A DNA stretch of 64,000 bases, from contig JAJNNC010000018.1 in assembly GCA_021730635.1 (NCBI GenBank), forward strand, positions 62,001 through 126,000. Direction: 5' to 3'. Of this stretch, positions 30,728-40,319 are shown piece by piece (the stretch's first letter is position 1; each line of letters begins with the position of its first letter). A program made the translations under genes and the position numbers. The notes beneath the pieces were generated by a model that was not told the origin of the DNA, searched no databases, and was given only the letters and a program-made list of their open reading frames with translations. The stretch comes from Catalimonadaceae bacterium JC749. GTDB lineage: Bacteria; Bacteroidota; Bacteroidia; Cytophagales; Cyclobacteriaceae.

Positions 30728-31261
30728 TTATTTTAAGCACACCACTTCGGCTCCCCTGTCCAGAATCACTTCTATATGTTCTTGCAGCGTGGTAGCCAAT
30801 TCATACCCCGTATAACTGGCAGAAACGGGAAACTGGATATGACTCCGGTTGACCAACACAGCGGTTTCCAGTTTTTTGATGTCGTACTGTAAGAAGGGTT
30901 GAACGCTATAGGCTAGGGTGCGACCTGTATTAAGCACATCGTCTACCACCACGATACTCTTTCCCTGCAGGGAGGCAGGATCGCCTTCAATATGTACGTC
31001 TCCCAGCCGGGAGGTAAACTTTTTGAGTGAAACACGTATCAGCTGAAGCGATTGTTTTTCGAAAGAAAAGGGACTGATCAGGTTTAACTCTTCCGCAATC
31101 ATGGTAGCGAGCTGATACCCTCTTTCTACAATGCCGGCGATGATGAGTTCTGTTTCTTCAAAATTGCGTTCATAAATCTCGTAGGCTATCCGCTTTATTT
31201 TTTGTTGAACCTGGCGGGTATCCAAAATAATTCGGGAAGGCTGTTCTACCTGATTTTCCAT
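30728..31261 (-). CDS. PyrR-like phosphoribosyltransferase
   Basis: The protein shows the type I PRTase PRPP-binding motif SIVVVDDVLNTGRTL (about 106-120), preceded by the hood and ELIIAGIVERGYQLA. The start at 31261 (MENQVEQPS, 177 residues) is preferred; an ATG three codons upstream lies close to a stem-loop. Relatives include PyrR (uracil phosphoribosyltransferase and pyrimidine attenuator), but no pyr genes are near and RNA-binding residues cannot be judged, so enzymatic salvage or regulation are both open. It lies downstream of the Lrp-type regulator on the same strand. Confidence 0.85.
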   Translation of the reverse strand: MENQVEQPSRIILDTRQVQQKIKRIAYEIYERNFEETELIIAGIVERGYQLATMIAEELNLISPFSFEKQSLQLIRVSLKKFTSRLGDVHIEGDPASLQGKSIVVVDDVLNTGRTLAYSVQPFLQYDIKKLETAVLVNRSHIQFPVSASYTGYELATTLQEHIEVILDRGAEVVCLK

Positions 31262-31279
31262 GAGCCTCAATTTTTTAAA

Positions 31280-31316
31280 GGAAACCGGAGGACCAACCTG
31301 ACGGCCTCTGGTTTCC
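31280..31316 (-). terminator. Stem-loop between the Lrp-type regulator gene and the PRTase gene
   Basis: GGAAACCGGAGG and CCTCTGGTTTCC form a 12-pair stem with one G-U, loop 13 bases. In the minus direction it is followed by TTTAAAAAATTG rather than a clean T run. It could be a partial terminator after the regulator or a leader element of the PRTase gene. Confidence 0.45.
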
Positions 31317-31327
31317 TGGATTTCGTA

Positions 31328-31822
31328 TCAAATTTTCACCTGCTCGTTATCTTCCGGTACGGGCAGGGCTTTGCTGTCCTTAAAGGTAGAAAGAATCACC
31401 AAAGATTGCAGACTATCTACCACAGGCACTTCATTGACCTTATCCAGCATCAGCTGCTGATAGGCAGCAATATCCTTGGCAATGACCCGCAGGATAAAAT
31501 CGCTCGACCCGGTCACATGGTGACACTCAATAACCTCGTCTATTCTGTTGATAGCATCAATGAACGTACGGATACTTTCCTTATCATGACCGGTCAGTTT
31601 GATCTGGACAAAGGTACTGATACCCAGACCGATTTTTGCCGTATTAAGTTTGGCATGATAACTGTCGATCACGCCGGAAGTCTCCAGCTTTTTCACCCTT
31701 TCCAATGTAGGGGCCGGAGACAAACCAATTTCCTTAGAAAGTTGTGCATTAGTAATTTTTGCATTCTTCTGTAGGATTTCCAGAATTTTCCTGTCTACCT
31801 TATCTAATTTTGGAGTTGCCAT
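31328..31822 (-). CDS. Lrp/AsnC family transcriptional regulator
   Basis: The 164-residue protein has the N-terminal helix-turn-helix (LDKVDRKILEILQKNAKITN, QLSKEIGLSPAPTLERVKKL) and a C-terminal RAM ligand domain (about 70-150; GHDKESIRTF, ECHHVTGSSDFILRVI). Such proteins respond to amino acids as octamers. The 194-base AT-rich region upstream may include its own autoregulatory site; no palindrome stands out. The target is unknown. Confidence 0.94.
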   Translation of the reverse strand: MATPKLDKVDRKILEILQKNAKITNAQLSKEIGLSPAPTLERVKKLETSGVIDSYHAKLNTAKIGLGISTFVQIKLTGHDKESIRTFIDAINRIDEVIECHHVTGSSDFILRVIAKDIAAYQQLMLDKVNEVPVVDSLQSLVILSTFKDSKALPVPEDNEQVKI

Positions 31823-32016
31823 CGTTTGCTATATTTAATAATAAAAAATTCGTGCAAAGATAGATCTTTCTTCTGCACTTTGCTAATATAATTTAATACA
31901 TACTTAGTATAAATAATACATTTTCTTAATCATCACCCAACTTTATTACTTAATTTTAATAAAATCAAAAATAATTTCTTTAAAATCTCCTAAAAAGCTA
32001 AACGCATAGGGTGAAA

Positions 32017-35000
32017 TCAGGGATGCACCAGCAGTCTGTAAGTCTTTCTTACTTCTGCATAATACACTTGCAGCAAGTACTGACCCTGAGGCAAGGCCGT
32101 AAGCGGAAGGGTAAAAGTATTCAGTCCGGACTGAGTTTCTGAGAAGGCGAAGGATTGTACCTGTCTGCCATCGGTATTTTCCAGCACCATCCGGACAGGC
32201 TGCGCCTGGGGCAGCAGCAGCGATACCTCCAGTTCATCTTCCACCGGATTAGGGTATGGCATGATACTGAGGAAGGTATCGGCCATGCTGGTACAGTTAC
32301 GATTATCAGCCGTATGCGGATCAGGTAACTGTTCATCCCCATTGAGCAGGGTAGCGCAAATATAATTGACGGCAATCCGCTGGTTGACCTGACTGGAGAG
32401 GGTCACAGACATCGGAAAGTTGGTTTTTTCTCCCGGCGACAGATATCCCTGAAAGGTTTCCTGCAGGGCTAACAGCTGATCTATGGCCAGGTGTACCGGC
32501 ACAGCGGTAACCGGCACCGTCCCTGTATTCCGGATGGTCAGCAGGATTTGATAAATACCCTGCTCTTCGGATAGTACTCTCACATTTTCCAGGGCCACAT
32601 CCCATACAGGCTCCTCTACAGTGATCACCTGGCTCGTCTGAGAAGTACAGCCGGATTCGTTGTCCACTGTTAAAGTAACTCGATACGTTCCGGTATCCTG
32701 AAAAGTATAGGCCGGATGTTCCTCAGAGAGTATCAGCGTATCGTTGACAGACCAGTGGTATTGATACACACCCATGCTTTGCTGGGTAAACTGCACCTGT
32801 AGGGGAGCACCTCCCCGTGTCACTGAGGAAGTGAACATCGCTTTGGGGAGTGGAAACACTTCTATCTGTTGCTCAACCGTATACGTACAGGAAGTAGCGG
32901 TTTCTGCTGTCAGCCTGATGGTATAGGTACCCGGCTCCGTAAAGGCAAACTGGGGATGGGTTTCAAAGGAGGTGCCTACCCCACCAAAGTCCCAGGTATA
33001 GCGCTGTATCACCCCTTCTTCGGCTGTTGACTCATTGGTAAACACAAAGGGGGCACCATCGCAGGCACTGGTGTAGCTGAAAGCAAGGGTCGGCTCCGGC
33101 AACACTTCCACGGTCCGGGTAACGGTAGCATTACAGGCTGAACGGGCAAAGGTGGTCAGACTGACCGTATAAGTACCCGGTGTGGCAAAAGCGTATTCTA
33201 CTTCCTGGGTGGTAAAGTTTTCTCCGTTGATGGTCCACAGCCAGCTCTGGATCTGGTCCCCCACTCCGATGGTAGAAGCGTCCTGGAAAAGAAAAGTATA
33301 AGAAGACTCCTCTTCCGCACAGAGAGCCTGTTGCGTAAAGTTAGCGATGAGGGGAGATTCCACCACAAGTTCCTGCTGATAAGAGCCCGCACAGCCGGCG
33401 CTGGTCCGGGTAGTCAGCTGCACCTGATAGGTCCCCGGTTGAAGATAGGTATATTCCGGGTGACGGACATTGGAAGCACCCTGGCCATCGCCGAAATCCC
33501 ACTCCCAGGCAATGATGTTGGCGGTAGTACCGGCTGTGGTAAGGTCGGTAAAAGTGACCGGAATACCGGCACAAGCCACTTCTGCCAGGAAGGAAACCTG
33601 TGGCTGTTCATAAACCGTTAAGGTTTTAGAAAGCACATTGGCACAACCTGCTGCATTGTCGACAGAAAGGGTGACCGTAAAGGTGCCGGCAGAGTCGTAG
33701 GTATAAAAAGGAGAATCCGCAGTGGTGGTCGTAAAGGTACCGCCATCGCCAAAATCCCAGTGATAGGCAGTGATATGATCGCCAGTGGTGGTATTGCTAA
33801 ACTGCACTTCGCTGCCCTGACAGATATAGGGTACGGAGAAACCTACCTGTGGTCCTTGGGTGACAAAAAAGGTAGTATCGTAGACTTCCGAACAGCCGGG
33901 TATGCTGGCCGTCAGGGTTACCGTTTTGTTTCCTCCGGTCAGGAATTCAAAAGAAGGATTGGCTTGTGTGGATGTGCCTTCCCCATTGAAATCCCAGTGA
34001 TAGGTAATGAGATCATCTGCTCCTTTCGTGTCGGTATGATTAGCAAAAAGGACAGGCCCTCCCGTACAGATCAGGCCATCCGGCCCTGAGAAAGCAGGCG
34101 TGGGCTGTTCATAGATGGTAATTTCTTTGGTAAGACGATTCCCACACCCTCCTTCAGATTCTACTTCCAAAGTGACAGTATAGGTGCCAGGTGTAGGAAA
34201 AGTATAGGTAACGGTATTTCCTGTTTTAGCTTCTCCATTGATGACCCAGCTGGATGAAAGGAGAGGTTGGTCACTTAGAGCTGTAATAGTGCTCGAAACT
34301 CCAGGACACAAACTACTCAACTGTATATCTATGATAGGTGCTTGACTATCCAAGACATTAATGTATTGAGTAGTATCATTAAAATTACCTGATGCATCAT
34401 AAACAGTTAAATTGATAGTAAACTCACCTGCTTTTGTAAAATAAACTTCCGGGTTCTTTTCTTCCGAGCTCGGAATTGATACATAAGAACAACTTGTATC
34501 TTGAAATGCAATTTTATAGAGCATTTGATTATCCGGATTATTTGCCCAAGCAATCCAACGTGAATCAAAATAATTCACATCCATTACACCCAGCCTATTT
34601 ACTCCAGAAAAACTAAAATCTTTTTTAGTTGGGATAGTTTCTATACCATTTACAAAATCCAGTCGTGTTAGTACACCATTTTGTTGGGTTACAAATGCCT
34701 GATAAAGTTGATTTTCTTTTAAAACTTTAATACTAATTGGATTTTTAGCAATGCTTGTTACTTGATTAAATACTGGTGTAACAGTCATATTATTCTCCCA
34801 CTGCAAGGAAACTATATTTTTATTACCATTGGAAACAATGAAAGCAATTACTTTATTTGTTGTTTGTGCAACTGAAATACTTAGCGGCTTATTTAACAAG
34901 CTTGATGTATAAGTTGTTATTATTGGTGTAAGACTAAAATTATTACCAAAATCAACCAGAGCAATATTATGAGAAGCAATATTGCCTATTAGGCTATATA

Positions 35001-35571
35001 TTTTATTACCATGTCTAAAAACTTCTACACCCCAAGCGCCTCTGGGTCCAGATAATCCACTATAGTGCACAAAATTTGGCAAGCTATTCAAGCCGTTCAC
35101 AAAATCTAATCTTGTCAGAGTATTATTTGTGTAATTTGCCACCAACGCCTTCCATATACCTTCATACTTTAGAAATTTTATCTCAGCCGGACCTTTCAAA
35201 GTATTATTTGGAATAGCTACTTCCTCTACCTTATCTATCGTGTCAAGTCCAGCACCAAATGTAATTCTGTGTAACTTATTAGTAGAAAAGTTAGTAAAAA
35301 AACCAAACCACTTTCCACTTTCCTTAACTAAACTAACTCCAGCCATCGCCCCTTGGTCAATAGTGTAAGAATTAGTTAGCATGCCATCTTGTTGTAAATG
35401 ACTATTACAAAAATCCCATTGATAACTCAATGAATTTGTACTATTATTATCAATTTCAACATTCTCATTTATACAAACAGGATTCTGGATTACAAAATTA
35501 GCATGAGGAGATTGGGCTACCACTCTAACAGAGAGAAAGGAAATGAGTATACCCAGAATTAATTTATACAT
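32017..35571 (-). CDS. Large surface protein with multiple PKD domains and T9SS sorting domain
   Basis: The 1184-residue protein has a signal peptide (1-19, ending VVAQ). The N-terminal part (about 20-410) contains repeats such as LVANYTNNTLTRLDFVNGL and AFVTQQNGVLTRLDFVNGI, probably a propeller. From about 415 follow seven or more PKD-type domains (YTFPTPGTYTVTL, YHWDFGDGG, ITAYHWDF, WEWDFGDGQG), then a conserved beta domain, and a T9SS type A sorting domain at the end (IMPYPNPVEDELEV, GQYLLQVYY). Base composition changes inside the gene: 34381-34440 has 17 G+C of 60, 34141-34200 has 29. It ends the glycan gene series. Adhesion or structural surface role inferred. Confidence 0.85.
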   Translation of the reverse strand: MYKLILGILISFLSVRVVAQSPHANFVIQNPVCINENVEIDNNSTNSLSYQWDFCNSHLQQDGMLTNSYTIDQGAMAGVSLVKESGKWFGFFTNFSTNKLHRITFGAGLDTIDKVEEVAIPNNTLKGPAEIKFLKYEGIWKALVANYTNNTLTRLDFVNGLNSLPNFVHYSGLSGPRGAWGVEVFRHGNKIYSLIGNIASHNIALVDFGNNFSLTPIITTYTSSLLNKPLSISVAQTTNKVIAFIVSNGNKNIVSLQWENNMTVTPVFNQVTSIAKNPISIKVLKENQLYQAFVTQQNGVLTRLDFVNGIETIPTKKDFSFSGVNRLGVMDVNYFDSRWIAWANNPDNQMLYKIAFQDTSCSYVSIPSSEEKNPEVYFTKAGEFTINLTVYDASGNFNDTTQYINVLDSQAPIIDIQLSSLCPGVSSTITALSDQPLLSSSWVINGEAKTGNTVTYTFPTPGTYTVTLEVESEGGCGNRLTKEITIYEQPTPAFSGPDGLICTGGPVLFANHTDTKGADDLITYHWDFNGEGTSTQANPSFEFLTGGNKTVTLTASIPGCSEVYDTTFFVTQGPQVGFSVPYICQGSEVQFSNTTTGDHITAYHWDFGDGGTFTTTTADSPFYTYDSAGTFTVTLSVDNAAGCANVLSKTLTVYEQPQVSFLAEVACAGIPVTFTDLTTAGTTANIIAWEWDFGDGQGASNVRHPEYTYLQPGTYQVQLTTRTSAGCAGSYQQELVVESPLIANFTQQALCAEEESSYTFLFQDASTIGVGDQIQSWLWTINGENFTTQEVEYAFATPGTYTVSLTTFARSACNATVTRTVEVLPEPTLAFSYTSACDGAPFVFTNESTAEEGVIQRYTWDFGGVGTSFETHPQFAFTEPGTYTIRLTAETATSCTYTVEQQIEVFPLPKAMFTSSVTRGGAPLQVQFTQQSMGVYQYHWSVNDTLILSEEHPAYTFQDTGTYRVTLTVDNESGCTSQTSQVITVEEPVWDVALENVRVLSEEQGIYQILLTIRNTGTVPVTAVPVHLAIDQLLALQETFQGYLSPGEKTNFPMSVTLSSQVNQRIAVNYICATLLNGDEQLPDPHTADNRNCTSMADTFLSIMPYPNPVEDELEVSLLLPQAQPVRMVLENTDGRQVQSFAFSETQSGLNTFTLPLTALPQGQYLLQVYYAEVRKTYRLLVHP

Positions 35572-35592
35572 GTTTTAAGGATATAAAAACCC

Positions 35593-36723
35593 TTAGCAAA
35601 TTAACTCTTTTACATACAATTCTTTTAATTGTAATAATGTGTTAGAATCTGAAAACTTACACTGAGTATAAACTTCAGCACTTTGTCCTAATTTCGCTCT
35701 TAGTTGATGATCAGCAGCCAATTGTAGCAAAGCTTTACTCATCGCCTTAATATCTCTATTTGGCACCAACCATCCAGATTCACCATCGACAAAAAGTTCT
35801 GAAGGGCCACCACAATCAGTGGCGATTAAAGGTTTACCTACTAACAGAGCTTCAAGACAAGTCATAGAAAAGGATTCTGACTCTGAAAAATTGAGTACAA
35901 TGTCTGCTTGAGCCAGTTCTCCTGTAACGTCAGAAGTTGGCCCAGAAAAGTCAATTTTATCCTGAAGGCTCAACTCTTTTGCTCTCGCTATAAGCGCTTC
36001 TTTAAAAGCTTTATTTTTAGGTAAGCCCATATCTCCCCCGATAAACCTGAGCCTTAATGTCGGATTATGCTGGTAAGATATATTGAAAGCTTCTAAAGCA
36101 AAGTTTTGTCCTTTGCCTGGGATATAATGTGACAGATAGAGTAAGTGAATAATATCTGATTTATTTTTTTTATATACGCTTTGCGCCTGTGCACTAAAAT
36201 GAATTGTATCATATATGACACAGTTTTTTGTATTTTTAGGAAGTAAGTTTTGAACGGCTTGTGATACACAAATTATTCTCTCAGAGTAATAGCAGTTCAA
36301 ATAGTACCAAAATTTTACCAGTACACTGGGAAATCGATTCGGCATAAAACGCACATGTGTAAAGAGAGAAAAACGCCCCCCTAACATTTTAGCAACAGCT
36401 GCTGTCAGGTTGTAAAAGTCATTAGTATGTACTAATACCGCCTGGTGCTTAGTTGCAAGTTGCTTTAGTCGCCATGCGTTGAAAATTAAAAAGGGGAAAT
36501 ATAATAAAAGCTTCTTTATGGATTTACTGATTTCAATAAAGGATAAAGTTTCAGTAAGAAAACCTTCCGCGTTTACTTTTTTCACAGCTTTGCTTCCTGC
36601 AGGTAGTACAAACACAAAATGATATTCTTGGCTTGCATATTTAGCAAAACCTAAAATGGCGTTCAAAGCACCTGTAATGTCAATTGAATTGTCTACAATC
36701 AGTACTGTTTGTTTCTTCGTCAC
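35593..36723 (-). CDS. GT4-type (GT-B) glycosyltransferase
   Basis: The 376-residue protein has the GT-B layout with a C-terminal Glycos_transf_1 domain: IVLNFSESESFSMTCLEALL, GKPLIATDCGGPSELFVDGE, then SGWLVP. The second Glu of the ExxxxxxxE nucleotide-sugar motif lies in this segment. Acceptor and donor are unknown. It sits 21 bases upstream of the PKD protein gene on the same strand and is probably co-transcribed with it. It is AT-rich like most of the cluster. Confidence 0.9.
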   Translation of the reverse strand: MTKKQTVLIVDNSIDITGALNAILGFAKYASQEYHFVFVLPAGSKAVKKVNAEGFLTETLSFIEISKSIKKLLLYFPFLIFNAWRLKQLATKHQAVLVHTNDFYNLTAAVAKMLGGRFSLFTHVRFMPNRFPSVLVKFWYYLNCYYSERIICVSQAVQNLLPKNTKNCVIYDTIHFSAQAQSVYKKNKSDIIHLLYLSHYIPGKGQNFALEAFNISYQHNPTLRLRFIGGDMGLPKNKAFKEALIARAKELSLQDKIDFSGPTSDVTGELAQADIVLNFSESESFSMTCLEALLVGKPLIATDCGGPSELFVDGESGWLVPNRDIKAMSKALLQLAADHQLRAKLGQSAEVYTQCKFSDSNTLLQLKELYVKELIC

Positions 36724-36935
36724 CTTTTTATGTCAATCATTAAACTTCAAAATCATTGATTACCACATACTTCTTCAAATGTAATTCCGATTGAAATAAC
36801 GTTTGTTATATTGCTCAAGTGGCAACCTTTCAATTCAATATCCTTTCATTAACTCGAGAGGAGCTTGAGTCTTTGTTTCCAATCTTTATTTTCAAACGCA
36901 GCAACTGCCAGTCCATACCTACAACCTTAATGCAG

Positions 36936-38171
36936 TTAATTACATTTAGAACCAGACTCATCAACATCCTCAATGACCCGGTCCCACTGTTCACAAACTG
37001 ACGCCACACTATAGGATTGCATCCGCTGAAAAGCGGCTTCTATTTTTGCAGTATCAAATCCTTTTAACACTTGAAGCATTACTTCCGCCCACTGCTGCAG
37101 CATAGTTTCATCTTGAGTATTCACTAATGGCATTAGCCATCCATAAGGCGTCTCTTCAGGCATGTTAGCATAAGACTCCAATGCCGTATCAGGTGCCAAG
37201 ATCTCCCGAGGGCCGGTAGGACAATCGGCACTTACCACAGGCACACGACATAGCATTGCTTCTGCCAATGCATTAGGAAATCCCTCCCAGGAAGATGGAA
37301 AAGCAAACATGGCAGCCCGTGCAATGAATTGAAAAGGATTTTGCCTAAAACCTAATAAATACACGTCCGCATCAGGCAATACTTCAGGTTGATGATCTAT
37401 CACATCGCAAACCTTCAACCCCAAAGACTTAGCGTGTTGTTTCAGAGATATTCTTAAGGCACCATCACCCAATAATATCAAGCGAGCTGACCTTTGCTGT
37501 CTCACTAATTTGAAGATTGATATCAAGGCCATTTGCTCTTTTTGAGGATGAAACCTTCCCGAGTGAATGATCACTTGTGTTGTAAATAGCCCTTGATAGA
37601 CAGGCGCCAAAGGCTCTGAAGCCATCTTCATAACAGAGGCAATATCATAAAAGTTAGGAATGCACTTTATAAGACTTCTGGGAATATGATAATCTTGATG
37701 CATTTCCTGCGCCAACATTTTACTCACAGTGACAATACAATCAGATTTCTTGTATAGCCAGGGAATTAATATCTTTCTTCTCAACTTACCCAACCAACCA
37801 CTTATTTCCTGGTCATAGGTTTTAGAGCCTCTCAAGCTGGTAATTACTTTTTCCCGGCCTTTGGTCAACACATTCAGATAATCGGCCCCTTCCAGAAAAC
37901 TGATAGAGACGTTTATCATTAATTGACGTTTGATTTTGCGTATGGCTCTAATTCTGGTGATGATATAAAATAATTTCTGAAGTGGATGTGTGGTTGGAGG
38001 AGTATGCAGGTCTATCAGATCCACTGTGACCGGGTAAGGCACTTTTACTTGTGTATGGAACACACATAAATATACCTTATAGCGTGTTGCCAGCTGTGCA
38101 CTCAATTTGAGCAGTGAGTTTTCAGCCCCACCTTTACCTAATTCGGGAATGATAAGCAGAATATTTTCCAA
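36936..38171 (-). CDS. GT4-type glycosyltransferase (PglJ/WbnH-like)
   Basis: The 411-residue protein opens ILLIIPELGKGGAENSLLKL, the typical donor-independent N-terminal loop of GT4 enzymes. Its C-terminal domain has IHSGRFHPQKEQ, ILLGDGALRISL, FAFPSSWEGFPNALAEAMLC and SADCPTGPREIL with the ExxxxxxxE pair. Similar proteins add HexNAc or hexose to lipid-linked glycans on the cytoplasmic side. It lies 212 bases upstream of the next glycosyltransferase. Composition is nearer to the genome background than its neighbours at 39-47 kb. Confidence 0.9.
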   Translation of the reverse strand: MENILLIIPELGKGGAENSLLKLSAQLATRYKVYLCVFHTQVKVPYPVTVDLIDLHTPPTTHPLQKLFYIITRIRAIRKIKRQLMINVSISFLEGADYLNVLTKGREKVITSLRGSKTYDQEISGWLGKLRRKILIPWLYKKSDCIVTVSKMLAQEMHQDYHIPRSLIKCIPNFYDIASVMKMASEPLAPVYQGLFTTQVIIHSGRFHPQKEQMALISIFKLVRQQRSARLILLGDGALRISLKQHAKSLGLKVCDVIDHQPEVLPDADVYLLGFRQNPFQFIARAAMFAFPSSWEGFPNALAEAMLCRVPVVSADCPTGPREILAPDTALESYANMPEETPYGWLMPLVNTQDETMLQQWAEVMLQVLKGFDTAKIEAAFQRMQSYSVASVCEQWDRVIEDVDESGSKCN

Positions 38172-38444
38172 AGAAGTTCAGTCTTCTTTTTTACAATTGG
38201 TTCAGTAGTAAAGGCAGGTTTCAAAGACAATTATATCTTTTACTTTATTTGTGACTTTGAATTGCCCATACTTTTATATACAATCATGCTGGCATTTGCA
38301 ATAATGATGTCCATATCATGCCAAGTGAAAAATTAATCAACCCTTCAAAAAGGATGTCAGTAATTATTCATATGCCCTTGCATTTTTCCTATATCAGTTT
38401 TATTGACTTAGGCATTGCTTGGCTCTTACAAAGAGATTAAGCTT

Positions 38445-39023
38445 TTATTTATCGGCATATTTAATAATTTTTGCAGGGTTACCACCCGCAATACACATAG
38501 GTGGAATATCTTTATGCACAACACTATTGGCAGCAATAACACTTCCCTGACCAATGGTAACGCCTGGTAATATCACCACATTTAAGCCTATCCATACATT
38601 ATCCTCAATGTGAACAGGAGCAACTTTGCCAGTTGTATTAATTCTATTACTTGGATCTGTAAATGATACATCATGACCATTGCCATCAAATATCTGACAG
38701 TTGGCAGCAATTAAACAATTTTTCCCAATGACAATTCTTTTATATGCGTGAAGACAACTTCCGTGGATACGCGTATGATTGCCAATCTCTACCGATGCAC
38801 CTTTTCTATCTATAAGAATTTTAACAGGAGCATACATATTGGCATGGTAATGCTTATTAGAGGAATTGATGAGCACATGATCTCCAATGACCAATTTGGA
38901 ATCTTTAGCTACTCTAATAGAGGGGTAATTTTTGAAAATTACATTATTACCTAACTTAATGTTACTACTTGCCCCTATAGTGTAATAGATTAGTTTTTCC
39001 TTAAAAGCTTGATATACATTCAT
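38445..39023 (-). CDS. Left-handed beta-helix O-acyltransferase (hexapeptide family)
   Basis: The 192-residue protein shows hexapeptide repeats throughout ([59 protein letters not shown]) and ends [15 protein letters not shown], as in maltose/serine acetyltransferase-type and WbbJ-like enzymes. It likely acetylates a sugar of the surface polysaccharide. The catalytic His of this family lies in the [10 protein letters not shown] segment. The start overlaps the end of the upstream asparagine-synthase-like gene by 23 bases, so translation is probably coupled. Confidence 0.9.
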   Translation of the reverse strand: MNVYQAFKEKLIYYTIGASSNIKLGNNVIFKNYPSIRVAKDSKLVIGDHVLINSSNKHYHANMYAPVKILIDRKGASVEIGNHTRIHGSCLHAYKRIVIGKNCLIAANCQIFDGNGHDVSFTDPSNRINTTGKVAPVHIEDNVWIGLNVVILPGVTIGQGSVIAANSVVHKDIPPMCIAGGNPAKIIKYADK

Positions 39024-40281
39024 CCAATCCTACGTTAGCTTGATATTTTTGGGCACTTAAATATTTCTGCGTCATAGCAAGCCCGAATAGGAAATGATCC
39101 ACCGATGCATCACGATTTTGATACTCTCCGTTCAAATAATTTTTATAGTCGGGTTTAAGCTTAAAATTTTCCTCAATCAGATTCATATTGTCAAGAATTT
39201 CATGGATGGATATGATATCAAAAATGTTAAATATGAATCCTTGCTTTTGGCCGTAAACAAATTTAGAATTGAACCCTAACTGTACCAAAGCCAATTTTAA
39301 AGGCTCTTTTATATGGGGCTTCACTTTTAGTTGATTGTCCAGTCTCAGCCCAAAATCTAGTATATCGTCTTGCAAGAAGGGATAATAAACTTCAAACCGA
39401 TCTGACAGACCAGAATTTTTATGAGCAACTCTTCTTCCATCATAATATAAATTCATCAGTGTATGCCCAAAGTAAAAATCTCCCCTTATATTATTATTTT
39501 TAATTAAGATTGAAGAGAGATAATTAACACTATCTTGAAAATTCTCTCTATGCAACAGCTTAGAAAAAATAAAATTCTGATATAATGTATTAGCAAAAAT
39601 GCTATTAATAACAGAAGAGGTGTAAATATTGATACGTCTGCTTTTAAACTTAATAGGTCGAGTAATTTTATTAGAGACTAAGTTAAATATCAGAGATCGC
39701 AGATAGTTTTTTGCAGTAATTCCTCCACACCCAAATAAATCATCAGCCCCTATCCCATCAAATAATGTAAAATCAGAAACACTTAGGCTACTTTTCATTT
39801 CTCCCAGAAAATCAGCCATAATAAGCGCTGCATAATCCAAAGTCGGAGAGGCATAAAATTTATGATAATTACACCAAATTGCTTTTACTCTTTCTAATTC
39901 ATAGTGAATTAAATTAGACTTGATCCCCAGCACTTTTTCTACATATCTAACATTATGCAATGTAGGGTCATCTTTTCCAAGAACATAAGAATAGCAAGTA
40001 AAATCAATATTATTATGTTTTAAAATACTCGCAATTAGGGTACTATCAACACCTCCGCTAAGCAGTACTACAGGATAAGTTTCTTTTGCCTTTCTTAGTA
40101 CTGATTTTTCTATGGCTCGTATTACCTCATTTGCTTTCAGCGCATCTATTTTAGGTTCAGGCTTCGCTATATGCATAATTTTCTCCCGCCATGCCAAATC
40201 AAAAGATTTGAAATTATCCTGCTGGGTAATGTAACACCCTAAATAGTTCAGCTCAAGAATTTCTTTTTGGAGATTTGCCAT
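39001..40281 (-). CDS. Asparagine-synthase-like ATP-PPase without glutaminase domain
   Basis: The 426-residue protein has the PP-loop SGGVDST (75-81) and the [11 protein letters not shown] motif of the asparagine synthase synthetase domain, followed by divergent helices and a DGRRVAH / [12 protein letters not shown] segment. The N-terminal Ntn glutaminase (Cys1) is absent: residues 1-50 are too short, and residue 2 is Ala. It therefore needs free ammonia or a partner, or activates a carboxylate for another ligation. Within a glycan cluster, amidation of a uronic acid is the best inference. Very AT-rich (16 G+C of 60 at 39961-40020). Confidence 0.88.
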   Translation of the reverse strand: MANLQKEILELNYLGCYITQQDNFKSFDLAWREKIMHIAKPEPKIDALKANEVIRAIEKSVLRKAKETYPVVLLSGGVDSTLIASILKHNNIDFTCYSYVLGKDDPTLHNVRYVEKVLGIKSNLIHYELERVKAIWCNYHKFYASPTLDYAALIMADFLGEMKSSLSVSDFTLFDGIGADDLFGCGGITAKNYLRSLIFNLVSNKITRPIKFKSRRINIYTSSVINSIFANTLYQNFIFSKLLHRENFQDSVNYLSSILIKNNNIRGDFYFGHTLMNLYYDGRRVAHKNSGLSDRFEVYYPFLQDDILDFGLRLDNQLKVKPHIKEPLKLALVQLGFNSKFVYGQKQGFIFNIFDIISIHEILDNMNLIEENFKLKPDYKNYLNGEYQNRDASVDHFLFGLAMTQKYLSAQKYQANVGLDECISSF

Positions 40282-40319
40282 TCACTTTTAAATTAGGTAC
40301 TAGCTATAGAGTTAACAAA

